Shown: positions 35,331-43,606, counted from the first letter of the stretch. The stretch is 64,000 nt of DNA from DASWDH01 sp035318505 (GCA_035318505.1 DATHEQ010000414.1:1-64000); one strand, 5' to 3'. Notes: generated by a model not told the origin, from the sequence alone. Translations and numbers: made by a program.

Positions 35331-36572
35331 CTATCGGAGACGTCCGTGTCGCCAATGCCAGACGGTCAGTGCACCGACAACGGCTGCAGGAAGGGCGATG
35401 CTCCAAAATCCGTAAAGGCGCGTCAGCATGGCGCCCGAAACTGCTCCTGTGACGAAACCCACCAGCGGAAGACCGAACTTCACGAGGCGCGTGACCGCGC
35501 GCTCGTGGATTCGAGCGCGCCTTTGCGGGTCGCCCTCTCGCGCCGCGAAGGCGAGCTCCACGAGCTGGATGGTTACCTGGGTCAAATTGCCGGTCATGAT
35601 GGTGGTAGGCGTCCAGCTGTTCAGCGCATCGCGCATGATCATGTTCTGAATGGCCATGGCGCCGACGCCGATTGCGCCGACGATGCTCACCGCCCAGTTG
35701 CTGTGACTCGTCATGAACGGCCGCAGGACGATGCCTGTCGCGCCGAACACGAGAAGAGCGACGGTCATGAGCGCCAAGAGTGGGAAGAGCGGTGCATCGC
35801 TATAGCGGCGCGTCGCGCGGGCGAACACGGTCGTCACCGCTACCGAGATCATGAAGATCGGCAGCATGAGCACGCGTGTTGTGACGCTCCCTTGGGGAAG
35901 CTCCGCCAACGATGCCACGAGGTCCCCGGTAATGTGAGCGGTGAACATCCCAAAAAGCGCGAGAAAGCCCACCGTGTCCACGTAGCCGGCGATCGCACCG
36001 AAAAGCGTGCTCACGACGAGGTGTGCGTCCTCCATCGCCGCGCTTTGCGGGCGCTCGCTCTCGAAGGCTGCGCTTTGCGGGCGCATGCTCTCGAGACGTC
36101 TCTCGGTGACCGAATTGGCAGGGAGCGGTGCGCCCTGCAGATCGACTTCGGTGATGGTTGAATCGTCGTGGACTAGCGACTGTTCGCTGAGGCCAAGCGC
36201 CTCGTCGCTGAGGTCCAGCGGCTCGTCCTTGAGAACGATGCCGGCGATCTTGGCTTCGCGCGCAATGTCACTGGTCTTGAGTCGCGTCTGGGATGGCGCG
36301 TGAACGGGTTGATTGGCCGCTCCCGACGCTTCGTCGATGACGGCTTTGTCGTCCACTTCCTTGATGGACGTCCCGTGACCCGTAGCTGGTCCTTGCGCCA
36401 AGTTCCCCTCGTCCTCTTCATCCTGAGTGACCACGGACGGACGAGCAACCCGCATCGCCCTTCGCAAAGTGCGCGCCATCTTGCGCGGTCGAGGCGATGT
36501 TGGTGGTGTCGCCTGCAAGCTCTGAGCGATCCTGCGACACTGTATGGATACAGCGCGCAGCATGGCTCCCAA
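35331..36572 (-). CDS. DUF1275 (YoaK-like) membrane protein with long N-terminal extension
   Basis: The C-terminal 230 residues form a DUF1275 protein of about six helices, starting at MEDAHLVVSTLFGAIAGYVDTVGFLALFGMFTAHITGD and including TTIMTGNLTQVTIQLVEL, both family signatures. Ahead of it lies an unusual ~180-residue hydrophilic extension rich in Asp/Glu, with a duplicated RPQSAA unit just before the membrane domain. Starts at 36572, 36479, 36458 or as late as ATG 36035 cannot be decided, so the extension may be partly untranslated. The family is uncharacterised (often called YoaK transporters). Confidence 0.75.
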   Translation of the reverse strand: MGAMLRAVSIQCRRIAQSLQATPPTSPRPRKMARTLRRAMRVARPSVVTQDEEDEGNLAQGPATGHGTSIKEVDDKAVIDEASGAANQPVHAPSQTRLKTSDIAREAKIAGIVLKDEPLDLSDEALGLSEQSLVHDDSTITEVDLQGAPLPANSVTERRLESMRPQSAAFESERPQSAAMEDAHLVVSTLFGAIAGYVDTVGFLALFGMFTAHITGDLVASLAELPQGSVTTRVLMLPIFMISVAVTTVFARATRRYSDAPLFPLLALMTVALLVFGATGIVLRPFMTSHSNWAVSIVGAIGVGAMAIQNMIMRDALNSWTPTTIMTGNLTQVTIQLVELAFAAREGDPQRRARIHERAVTRLVKFGLPLVGFVTGAVSGAMLTRLYGFWSIALPAAVVGALTVWHWRHGRLR

Positions 36573-36889
36573 GCGCCGCTCGGCGTCCCGTTGAAATCGT
36601 TGTTACTTATTCGCGTCGGCCGCGGCGGCGCAATGTGTCATCGCTCGCGGCGCACTGCGTCTCTCACCAGAGACCCCAATGAGGCGACAGTGTCCGACAC
36701 AGTGGACTTGCGAGCCCACAGCGTTACGCTGGCTCATGGCGGTATTGCCGAAGCGCGACGATCGGCAGGGGTTGCGCAGGGGTGTGGTTCGACATGACGA
36801 GAGGCACGGTGATGGTGAGGAGGGCAGCCGCCGAACCATGCTGCGCCGTTCACCTTGCGATGATTGCTCGCCAGATGGATTCAGCAAAT
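36573..36889. other. Stretch without recognisable gene
   Basis: No credible coding sequence on either strand. A TGTCCGACA palindrome occurs at about 36691. Otherwise I see nothing. Confidence 0.5.
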
Positions 36890-37205
36890 AGCCATATTCC
36901 ACGAAATCGATAGCGCCATTCTGCCGTTACGGATCCCGCCGCTTCGGCTTCGTGCGACGCCTATCGATCGCTTGGGGCACTTCCAAGAACGTCTACACGA
37001 TGTGGGGCTGGGCGTGCTCGAAGTGCGAGCTTGGCGCGAGCTTCCAGTGGCGCCGCTTCCGTCGGGTACGACCTTCACGAAGCCCGCCGTCCCCGCGGGT
37101 CTCAACATCGGAGCCAACCACATCGTGGTGACAAGCGATGGCCAGCACAACATCTTCGTCGGCACCATGTGGGCTGCGGGCGTCTGGGGCTACATCGAGC
37201 CGTAG
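36890..37205 (+). pseudogene. Tail of a propeller-like protein, frameshifted
   Basis: Two protein-like pieces lie in different frames: GFVRRLSIAWGTSKNVYTMW-GWACSKCELGASFQW, then PLPSGTTFTKPAVPAGLNIGAN with IVVTSDGQHNIFVGTMW and a stop after GYIEP. Their order and style (W-G-T-S, D-G-x-x-N-I-F-V-G-T-M-W blade ends) fit the C-terminus of an exo-alpha-sialidase or YVTN-type propeller. The 5' part is missing. Assignment rests on pattern only. Confidence 0.4.
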
Positions 37206-37229
37206 GTCGAACGACGAGCAGACCCGCAC

Positions 37230-37442
37230 TCAATAGTGTGGGGGCCGCTCGTCCGGGGCCGCGTCTTGCAGTTCGCCGAGGTTCATGAGCTGTGGCCGCA
37301 GACGTGCCATGGTGGCACTCAGACCGTCGATGGTCTGCTGCTGCGCAGCGACAACGTCCGACAGTTCGTCCAAGTAGCGCTCGAGAAGCATGTAGCGCGT
37401 CTCCATCTCCTGGATGCGGGTGGCAAGATCCGGCTCTGACAT
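37230..37442 (-). CDS. slyX: SlyX family protein
   Basis: A 70-residue coiled-coil protein with the complete SlyX pattern: ATRIQEMETRYMLLERYLDEL, an intermediate SDVVAAQQQTIDGLSATMARL helix, and the conserved C-terminal end PPHY. SlyX proteins are small and of unknown function, named from proximity to slyD in enterobacteria. Isolated here among remnants and a PIN module. Confidence 0.88.
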   Translation of the reverse strand: MSEPDLATRIQEMETRYMLLERYLDELSDVVAAQQQTIDGLSATMARLRPQLMNLGELQDAAPDERPPHY

Positions 37443-37492
37443 GTGGCACGTTTAGCACCGCGGGCCGGGTGGATCGACAGTGGACGGGCTTG

Positions 37493-37873
37493 CTACACGG
37501 CGAGTACACGGACGGTCGGAAAGTGTCTTCGCAACCGTTCGAGGTCCGGGACATCCGAGGTGTAGACGACGTCGCCGCGGAGCGCGGCCGAGGCCATGAC
37601 CACTGCATCGATGGCGCTGGCCGACGTTACCGAAGCGAGGGCTTCGCCGGCTGCCCGCGCCAACGCGAGGTGAAGGGGCTCGACGCGGATGCCACCCAGG
37701 ATGCGTTCGCGAACGCCGGTGCGCCCTCGCCACCACTCGAGGACGACGGCGACCGGGACGGTGATCGGGATCGCGTCATGCATTGCAGTGCGGTAGATGT
37801 CCCAGATCCGCTGGGTGCGCCGCTCGAGCGCGAAGAGCGCCCCGGTATCGAACGTGAGGCCGAAACGGTTCAC
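37493..37873 (-). CDS. PIN-domain toxin (VapC-like)
   Basis: A 126-residue PIN ribonuclease. The first acidic residue is in RFGLTFDTGALFALE, the second (Glu) in VAVVLEWWRG, and the later acidic pair in SAIDAVVMASAALRG and VVYTSDVPDLERL. This complete metal-binding set predicts activity. The GTG start lies 13 bases after the antitoxin stop, with GGGCAG between. A longer reading would overlap the antitoxin and lacks PIN-like sequence. Confidence 0.85.
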   Translation of the reverse strand: MNRFGLTFDTGALFALERRTQRIWDIYRTAMHDAIPITVPVAVVLEWWRGRTGVRERILGGIRVEPLHLALARAAGEALASVTSASAIDAVVMASAALRGDVVYTSDVPDLERLRRHFPTVRVLAV

Positions 37874-37886
37874 CTTGGGGCTGCCC

Positions 37887-38147
37887 TTATCGCTTGCGGC
37901 GTGACGGGCCCCGCCACTCCGCCCGAACTGCGTCCATCGCTTGCGATGACGGTTCTTCACGTCCGTCACCGAGCCACGTCGCAAGCGCCTCGCGTCCTTC
38001 CCACTCCCTTGTCGTATGAATCATCTGCGTGATGGCAGCAGAGACGTTTCCTCCCGAGACTTTCTTGGCTCGCTTGGTCAGGAGCTCGAAATCGCTCTTG
38101 TCGATGGAAATGCTGAGCTTCACTGTGCTTCCGGCACGTTTCGCCAT
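37887..38147 (-). CDS. Antitoxin of the PIN module
   Basis: An 86-residue protein with a ribbon-helix-helix-like N-terminus (STVKLSISIDKSDFELLTKRAKK) and a charged, probably disordered C-terminal half that would bind the toxin. It directly precedes the PIN gene. No precise RHH subfamily can be named. The ATG is directly preceded by a direct repeat that may be its operator. Confidence 0.8.
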   Translation of the reverse strand: MAKRAGSTVKLSISIDKSDFELLTKRAKKVSGGNVSAAITQMIHTTREWEGREALATWLGDGREEPSSQAMDAVRAEWRGPSRRKR

Positions 38148-38167
38148 GGTAGTACAATTGGTAGCAC
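38148..38167. promoter_or_regulatory. Direct-repeat operator of the PIN module
   Basis: GGTAGTAC and GGTAGCAC, separated by AATT, abut the antitoxin start codon. RHH proteins often bind tandem half-sites, so the spacing of 12 bases centre to centre is suggestive. Confidence 0.4.
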
Positions 38168-38219
38168 ACCGCGGCGTTCACCTCAGGTTGGCCGGTCGTT
38201 GTTACGCGCTGCTCACTGA

Positions 38220-38615
38220 TCAGGCGATCGGCGTCGCGTACACGTACTCGGTGAGCGAGAGCGTGTTGCCGTCGGGATCTTTGAACCACGCCACCTTGCT
38301 GCCGTCAGGCGTGGTCCAAACACCGTCCTCGTTTTGTTCGAGAGATTCGTAGCGCTCGCAGCGCACGCCCTTGGATCTCAAGCCTGCGACCTCGACTGCG
38401 ATGTCGGGCACCTTCCAACCGAGCGAGGTAAACGGATGGGGCGCGAACGTTTCGACCTTCTGGATGCGGAGCAGCGTACCGGCCGCGTCCAAGACCAACG
38501 CAAACGGCGTATCTTCGATGAAGCGAAGACCGAGCGTGCTTTCGTAGAAAGCTCGCGAGCGAGCGGCGTCTCGGGTGGTGAGGAAAGCAACGAGCGGCAT
38601 GTCGGAAAGAGCCAT
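38220..38615 (-). CDS. VOC-family (glyoxalase-like) protein
   Basis: A 131-residue vicinal-oxygen-chelate protein. It shows FLTTRDAARSRAFYESTLGL, FALVLDAAGTLLRIQ, and VAWFKDPDGNTLSLTEY with the metal-binding Glu near the end. The shorter ATG (MALSDMP) is preferred to 38633. Probably a bleomycin-resistance or glyoxalase-like enzyme of unknown substrate. Confidence 0.85.
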   Translation of the reverse strand: MALSDMPLVAFLTTRDAARSRAFYESTLGLRFIEDTPFALVLDAAGTLLRIQKVETFAPHPFTSLGWKVPDIAVEVAGLRSKGVRCERYESLEQNEDGVWTTPDGSKVAWFKDPDGNTLSLTEYVYATPIA

Positions 38616-38639
38616 GAGTTGCTTTTCGCACAATTAGCC

Positions 38640-39007
38640 TCGGAACGCAGCTTCGATGTCGTGAAGGGGCTCGACGCGATCCCGCTCGATGGCTGTCCCT
38701 TTCTGGACGAGACGGTGTTCTTCCATCGTCCGACGCGCTCGCTCATCGGCGCGGACATCTTGATCAGCGCGTGCGCGCGGGACCATTGGAGCTGGCGCTG
38801 GGCCGCGCGGCTCACGGTCGCTATGGCAAAGTCCGAACGCCGCCGGACGCGCACGCGAAGACCAAGCCCAACGACGCTGCGGCGCGATCGATCGATCGCA
38901 TGGCCGCGCTCCCGTTGAAGCGTCTCCTCGTCGCCCACTCGGATGCCATCGAAGACCGTCCGTCCGAGAGGCTCCTCGACGCCTGGCGCTTGGTGCGCGC
39001 GGGGTGA
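38640..39007 (+). pseudogene. DUF4336 protein, truncated and frameshifted
   Basis: ERSFDVVKGLDAIPLDGCPF, LDETVFFHRPTRSLIGADI and ISACARDHWSWRWAARLT lie in one frame; GRYGKVRTPPDAHAKTKPND, RMAALPLKRLLVAHSDAIED and LLDAWRLVRAG lie in a second and end in TGA. Together they are the C-terminal two-thirds of a DUF4336 (metallo-beta-lactamase-like) protein. One indel near 38817 breaks it. The 5' part is gone and replaced by the VOC gene. Confidence 0.72.
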
Positions 39008-39054
39008 CGGCCCTGGTCCGAGCCGCGTGCGGGGCGCGTTGTCCCTGACTAGTG

Positions 39055-39169
39055 AGCTGCGCGCGGCGCCATGCGCACGAGGTCGGAGCATGAACAAGAC
39101 GGCGCCAAGGAACCAGCTGAAGCCAAACGCTACGGCGAGGTAAATCGAGAGCGAGCGGGCGCGCGACAT
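39055..39169 (-). pseudogene. N-terminal stub of a membrane protein (CPBP-like)
   Basis: MSRARSLSIYLAVAFGFSWF-LGAVLFMLRPRAHG is a hydrophobic start like that of CPBP intramembrane proteases. After one helix the frame runs into low-quality antisense sequence of the DUF4336 remnant. No protease motif is present. Assignment is tentative. Confidence 0.35.
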
Positions 39170-39372
39170 CGGAAAGGGGAGCGCGAGCATGCCAGAACAC
39201 AGGAATGCTTGGTCAAACTAGGGCCGAGCTCATTTAGGTCTTCCGTCCGCCGGACGTGCTTTTCTTCGCCGTCTTCTTCTTCTTGCTCGCGATGATGTTC
39301 TCCCCGGCTTTGGAGACGCGCTCGCCCGACCTCTGAGACAGTCGAGCAGGCGATCCTGGAGTCTCCCTTCCG
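39170..39372. other. Gap upstream of yqeY
   Basis: No complete gene. A minus-strand frame ending near 39234 encodes a basic peptide (SGERVSKAGENIIASKKKKT and KKSTSGGRKT) that looks like a C-terminal tail, but I see no start for it. Confidence 0.4.
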
Positions 39373-39394
39373 CCGAAGCGGGCCTTCGGTTTTT
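39373..39394 (+). terminator. Small rho-independent terminator
   Basis: CCGAAG (39373-39378) pairs with CTTCGG (39384-39389) around CGGGC, followed by five T. It lies 21 bases before yqeY and would end any transcript entering from the DUF4336 remnant. Confidence 0.55.
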
Positions 39395-39415
39395 GGGTGC
39401 TGCTACACTGCGCCC

Positions 39416-39853
39416 ATGGCGCTGCTCGACCAGATCAAGGCTCGGATGTTTCAGGCGATGAAGGCGGGTAACGCGATCGAGAAGGAGATCTTGAAGGTCG
39501 CCATGGGCGAGATCACGACCGACGCCGCGCGGCCCGGCAAGAAGGGGGATGACGCGGAAGCACAAGCGCACCTCAGGAAGCTCGTGAAGTCGAACGAAGA
39601 GACGCTCGCGCTGTCGCTAGATGAGGCGCAGAAGCAAACGCTCCGCACCGAAATTGAAGTGCTCCTCTCCTTCTTGCCCAAGCCGCTTGGCGTGTCGGAA
39701 ATCGTCGCCGCGCTCGCGCCCGTAGCCGAAGCCGTGAAAGCCGCCGGTAACGATGGCCAAGCGACCGGGGTCGCGATGAAGCACCTCAAGCCCCTGGGCG
39801 TCGCGGTGAATGGCAAAGACGTTTCCGCTGCCGTGCGCCAAATGCGCAGTTGA
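39416..39853 (+). CDS. yqeY: YqeY/GatB-domain protein
   Basis: A 145-residue protein with the standard YqeY layout: MALLDQIKARMFQAMKAGN, EILKVAMGEITTDAARPGKK, a helical central part (VLLSFLPKPLGVSEIVAAL), and the GatB-tail GQATGVAMKHLKPLGVAVNGKDVSAAVRQ. The last domain resembles the tRNA-binding tail of amidotransferase subunit GatB. Its function in cells is unclear; it is often near dnaG/rpoD, but not here. Confidence 0.92.
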   Translation: MALLDQIKARMFQAMKAGNAIEKEILKVAMGEITTDAARPGKKGDDAEAQAHLRKLVKSNEETLALSLDEAQKQTLRTEIEVLLSFLPKPLGVSEIVAALAPVAEAVKAAGNDGQATGVAMKHLKPLGVAVNGKDVSAAVRQMRS

Positions 39854-39947
39854 GGATGTGCGTGTGGATCGCCAAGAGGCGGTAAGCCACCACGTTGGAC
39901 GGGCTCGCAAGTTGCGCATCGGGTAGTGAATCGGCGCACATGAATCC

Positions 39948-40008
39948 TCGATCGAAAGATCGAGACTTTCGCCGTTTTGTAGGGGCCACGGCGCGAAACG
40001 TCGCGCCG
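39948..40008 (+). promoter_or_regulatory. Two leader hairpins before the 570-residue protein gene
   Basis: TCGATC-GAAA-GATCGA (39948-39963) is a hairpin closed by a GNRA-type tetraloop. CGGCGCGA-AACG-TCGCGCCG (39989-40008) is an 8-bp GC stem with a four-base loop, ending 20 bases before the ATG. Neither has a U-tract. They could form a regulatory 5' leader or protein-binding sites. Confidence 0.45.
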
Positions 40009-40028
40009 GGTTGTGGTAACTTGGCAAA

Positions 40029-41741
40029 ATGGCGGAGGGTGGGATCTCCACACGAAAGTGGCACGCAGCGAGTTGGCTGCGTTTGGAAGGACTGTTTTGC
40101 GCGGCGTTGCGGGTCCCGTGGCAGGGAGCGCCCGCGATCCTCGATGCGCCACAAAAGGACGAAAAGAGACTGGCTCGTCTTTGCGTTGCGCTCGCGCGGT
40201 CGAACGCACTGCTCACGGCGTGGCAGGCGCTAGCGCTCGCGCTCGTCGAGCCGGAGCTCCGCGAGGCTATTGCCGATAGCGAGGAGATCGCGAAGCTGGA
40301 CGCCGTTCTAGGCAACGCGCCGGCGCTGGCGGCATGGTTCGAGCAGCCCGTGCGATTGGCCGCCGCGACCGAACTGCGCGCCATGTTGGACAGCGCCGTC
40401 GTTCTGCCTGCCGTGCAGTCAGCGTCGCTTTCGCAATGGTTCGACAAGCCAGTCGGGCGGCTCGCGTCACTCGCATCCGAGCAGCTCGCGCTACAGCTCG
40501 AAGCCCACGGGATGCGCGCACTGCCCTTTGTCCTCGGCGTTCCGAGCTCGCCGGCGTTCCGCGAGCTTGCGGCGCAGACGAGCGCTCACGTTCGTCGTCT
40601 GTCGAAGGCGCTAGCGGAATTTCCCATGCGCCAGCTGGCGCCGTCGCTGGCCGATCGCTGGATCGCGGATCTTTACATGGAAGGGCGCTACCTTGGTCGC
40701 GCGCGGTCGGACGTGGTCCCGCGAGGCGACGCTTCGGAGACCCGCGTGCGCTCCGCGGAGAGTGTGCGAGGCTCGCGCTCCGTCGGGTCGAGGCCGGCTC
40801 CCATCGCGCCGCCGCGCCCTGCGTCGATCGCGCCGCCTACTCAAAGCGCCGACGAGCTCGCGTTCGGAGACGACGTGCGCGAGCCGATTGTCGAACGCGC
40901 GATCGACGAGGAATGGATCACGCTCGCCGATCTGCACGCCTCGCTTGAAGGCGAGCCACGCGTCGAATTGCCGAGGCCCGAGCCGGAGATTGCGTTGATC
41001 CGGCTGCGAACGGTCGCCGACGTCGCAGCGCCCGATCGCGCGGCGCCGTCGGCGTCTCCATCCGAAAGAGCCAACGCTTCGCTGCGATCCGCGCCAGCGC
41101 GAGAGCGGCCCGCCCAAGAGCGCCGCGCTTCGTCGCACGTGGGCTTGGCGATTTTCGCCGGTGTATTGGCGGGATCCGCCACCGTCGCGATGTTCATGGC
41201 GGTCGAGGGCCAGGATGACCGTCGTCCCATGCCCTCCGCTACGTGGGAGCCCCCTGCCGTCGTCGCGCTCGTGACGAAGGGCCTCGAGCCCGCCCAGCAA
41301 CCCACCGCTTCCGCGGCCGCCATGGCCGCCCCTATCGATCCAAGCGAAGCACAGCCGGGGTCCGCTGGATCCGGCTCGGCCCCGTCGCCGCTCAGCTCGA
41401 CGACAGCGGCACAAATCGCTTCGCCCGCTGTCATGCCGAAGATAGCGATTTCGAAGACGTGCGATCTTGCTCTCTTCTACGCGCAGCGGGGAGAAATCGC
41501 GCAAGCGATCAGGCGCTTCGACAGCTGTCTTTCCCCGGAGCGCGAATGGGTACGTCAGCAAATCGGGCAAAGGGGGGCGGCAGAGGTGCGCGCGAAGGCC
41601 GAAAAGGGGCGATGCGACGAAGCCGGTGCCATCGTGGCTCAGGTCGAAAACATCGAAGCGGCTGGCGCTGCGAAGGTCGCTTTCGGCGCGCTCTGCGATT
41701 CACGCGCGCGGGAAGTCGAGAACGAGACCGCTGGCCCCTGA
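40029..41741 (+). CDS. Single-pass membrane protein of unknown function
   Basis: A 570-residue protein of unknown family. Residues 1-220 are helical and Leu/Ala-rich (LARLCVALARSNALLTAWQAL, LRAMLDSAVVLPAV, SPAFRELAAQTSAHVRRL). A Pro/Ser/Arg-rich linker follows (about 225-360). One membrane helix lies near 375-395 (HVGLAIFAGVLAGSATVAMF). An outside Pro/Ala/Ser region leads to a small C-terminal domain with three Cys (TCDLALFYAQRGEIAQAIRR, GRCDEAGAIV, GALCDSRA) resembling a TPR/Sel1-type helical hairpin. The linker-helix-domain layout recalls transmembrane kinases and anti-sigma factors, but no catalytic domain is seen. The start is the first ATG after the leader hairpins. Confidence 0.7.
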   Translation: MAEGGISTRKWHAASWLRLEGLFCAALRVPWQGAPAILDAPQKDEKRLARLCVALARSNALLTAWQALALALVEPELREAIADSEEIAKLDAVLGNAPALAAWFEQPVRLAAATELRAMLDSAVVLPAVQSASLSQWFDKPVGRLASLASEQLALQLEAHGMRALPFVLGVPSSPAFRELAAQTSAHVRRLSKALAEFPMRQLAPSLADRWIADLYMEGRYLGRARSDVVPRGDASETRVRSAESVRGSRSVGSRPAPIAPPRPASIAPPTQSADELAFGDDVREPIVERAIDEEWITLADLHASLEGEPRVELPRPEPEIALIRLRTVADVAAPDRAAPSASPSERANASLRSAPARERPAQERRASSHVGLAIFAGVLAGSATVAMFMAVEGQDDRRPMPSATWEPPAVVALVTKGLEPAQQPTASAAAMAAPIDPSEAQPGSAGSGSAPSPLSSTTAAQIASPAVMPKIAISKTCDLALFYAQRGEIAQAIRRFDSCLSPEREWVRQQIGQRGAAEVRAKAEKGRCDEAGAIVAQVENIEAAGAAKVAFGALCDSRAREVENETAGP

Positions 41742-42167
41742 GTCCCCGCGCCAAGAACGTGCTCTTGGGCGGATGGGCAGCGATGTGCCGGTGCCGGCGC
41801 GCGAGCCGTCGCGCCGGCCGCAGGTTGCTGGCTCCCACGAACCACTCTGCCGGAGTACCATTTCTACGATTGCGTAATTATACGTTACGTAATATGACGT
41901 ATTGAACGCGGCGGCGAGTCGCCGCGCTTGTGGCAGGGCGTCGTGATGAAAAACTGCGGTGAAGGGATTCACGTCGCTCGAAAATTCGAGGTCGTCAGCG
42001 CGCGACCCGCCGATTTACGGAACGACGCGCGCCTGCCCGGCCCGAAGCAACACGAGCATCGTCGACTTGGCTGGGCCTCTACCGTTCGAGGTCGTGATGC
42101 CCGACGGCTCAGGGCGCCACCATTCTTTGAGTTGCATGTGCGCGGTGCTGCTAGCATTCGGTGCAAC
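41742..42167. other. Gap with AT-rich palindromes and an ATPase-like scrap
   Basis: No intact gene. A 40-codon minus-strand frame (42015-42137) reads MQLKEWWRPEPSG then NGRGPAKSTMLVLLRAGQ, reminiscent of the N-terminus of SMC/RecN-type AAA ATPases with a decayed Walker A (G changed to A before KST). The AT-rich element at 41868-41900 is listed separately. Confidence 0.4.
41868..41900. promoter_or_regulatory. AT-rich TACGT-repeat element
   Basis: In a very GC-rich setting this short segment contains GCGTAAT, TACG, the perfect palindrome TTACGTAA (41885-41892) and ATGACGTAT. This is typical of a promoter/operator. It lies about 270 bases before the MerR gene and 130 after the preceding stop. 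Confidence 0.4.
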
Positions 42168-42989
42168 GTGCCACGCTCGCTCCGCGCTCGAACCTCGGCC
42201 GCGAACGTCGCTGCGCGCCGGCGCTCGTCGCCCTCGAAAACTCGTAAACCGAGGGATCCTACGAACGCGCCAGCCCCCGCGCGGCTGCCCATCGAAGAGC
42301 TCGCGCGCCGGACGGGCGTGACGGTTCGAAACTTGCGCCAACTCCAGACGCACGGGGTGCTCGAGCCCCCCGAGCTCGAAGGCCGCAAAGGCTTCTACAC
42401 AACGCGACACCTAGCCCGAGTGGCCCTGGTGCGGCGCTTACAAGATCGCGGCTACTCGATTGCGGCAATCCGTGACTTGTTGCAGCGCTGGCTACGCGAA
42501 GGTGGCTCGCACGCCATCGCCAACGTGGAGGACGCGCTCGAGCCGCCTCTCGATCGCGGCAAGCGCCGCCTCGTTCAAGCCGACTTGCTCCAGCTCTATC
42601 CCGAGTTTGCTACGGATCGCGCTTTGCGCGAGCGAGCGCGCAAGAACGGTCTGATCGAGGTCCAAGGCGACACGGTCGAAGGCACGAATGCAGAGCTGCT
42701 CGAGTTGGGTCGTTCGTTGGTGGATACCGGCATTGGCGTGCCCGATCTGCTCGAGCTCGTAGAGCGCCTCGACCCTGGGGTGCAAGAGCTGGCGCGCGTA
42801 CTGACTGGATTCTTCGAGGAACAAGTCGTCGAACCCTTTCGGCGCGCCGGCGCGCCCGTCGATGGTCTGGAAGATTTGATGCACCGTGCTGAACGCATGC
42901 GGAAGCTGGCGGCGCGTGCCGTGCATCTGCTGACGCTTCAAGCACTCGAGAGCGGTGTCGTACCTGCGGGGCGTCCCAAGATCGTCTAG
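42168..42989 (+). CDS. MerR-family transcriptional regulator
   Basis: A roughly 273-residue regulator. After a basic, probably disordered N-terminus comes a MerR winged-helix domain: LPIEELARRTGVTVRNLRQL, GVLEPPELEGRKGFYTTRHL and RRLQDRGYSIAAIRDLLQRW. The C-terminal 150 residues are helical (PELLELVERLDPGVQELARV region, FFEEQVVEPFRRAG) and contain no Cys, so it is not a metal sensor of the MerR type. A ligand-binding helical domain is more likely. The GTG start is a choice; the frame is open further upstream without good sequence. Confidence 0.8.
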   Translation: MPRSLRARTSAANVAARRRSSPSKTRKPRDPTNAPAPARLPIEELARRTGVTVRNLRQLQTHGVLEPPELEGRKGFYTTRHLARVALVRRLQDRGYSIAAIRDLLQRWLREGGSHAIANVEDALEPPLDRGKRRLVQADLLQLYPEFATDRALRERARKNGLIEVQGDTVEGTNAELLELGRSLVDTGIGVPDLLELVERLDPGVQELARVLTGFFEEQVVEPFRRAGAPVDGLEDLMHRAERMRKLAARAVHLLTLQALESGVVPAGRPKIV

Positions 42990-43114
42990 GGCGCGCTCCA
43001 CTCGACGCAAACGAAACCGCCGCCGCTCGGTGCGCGCTGAGAGCTCGCGCCGTGACGGGTCAGATTCGGATCTTACGTCTCGAATCGTTCACTGCTTTTC
43101 ACAAGGAGAATTCC

Positions 43115-43606
43115 ATGACTCATCGATTTACAAAGTGCACGTTGATTGCTGGTTGCAGTTTCTCGCTCGTAGCCTGTGGCGCTTACGATGGGGAAACACC
43201 GCAAGACTGGACGGAAGAGTCTCTCGAAGAGTCTCTAGGCGAAGCCGAGCTGGCCGTTGATGTCGCTAACCTGGAAATTACTGCGGTCCACGAACCGCAC
43301 CTCGAAAATGGGGCGATCCACTTTCAATCGATGACATGGTGGCACGCTGACGCAAACCACAAACTCGAAGCAGGGGTACGGCTTCTGAAGTACCAAGGCG
43401 GAGCGTGGGTGGTTGTTTCGCCCTGGCGCAATAGCACCGGCGGTAAGCCGTACTCAAACGTTTGGGCCAACGGGTACTCTCGATGCGTCCCTGGCACCTA
43501 CGCGGGCCAAGGGAGAGGGCGGGTTCTCTTTTCCGGCGGATGGTCCCCCTACGAATACGCCACGGGTCTATCTGCCGCTATCAACACCTGCCCCAATCCG
43601 CAATAG
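43115..43606 (+). CDS. Small lipoprotein of unknown function
   Basis: A 163-residue protein with AAGGAG eight bases before the ATG. The signal peptide ends in SFSLVAC (Cys about residue 21). The acidic linker (PQDWTEESLEESLGEAEL) leads to a beta-rich domain with many Trp (MTWWHADANH, GAWVVVSPWRN, NVWANGYSRCVPGTYAGQGRG) and one Cys pair (SRCVPG and INTCPNPQ). It resembles small exported proteins of myxobacteria that have no known function. Codon use is less GC-rich than neighbours. Confidence 0.72.
   Translation: MTHRFTKCTLIAGCSFSLVACGAYDGETPQDWTEESLEESLGEAELAVDVANLEITAVHEPHLENGAIHFQSMTWWHADANHKLEAGVRLLKYQGGAWVVVSPWRNSTGGKPYSNVWANGYSRCVPGTYAGQGRGRVLFSGGWSPYEYATGLSAAINTCPNPQ

Noticed and set aside
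35100..36161. Plus-strand frame of about 350 codons opposite DUF1275
   Set aside because: Only its first ~70 codons belong to the SDR remnant; the remainder is antisense to the DUF1275 membrane domain.
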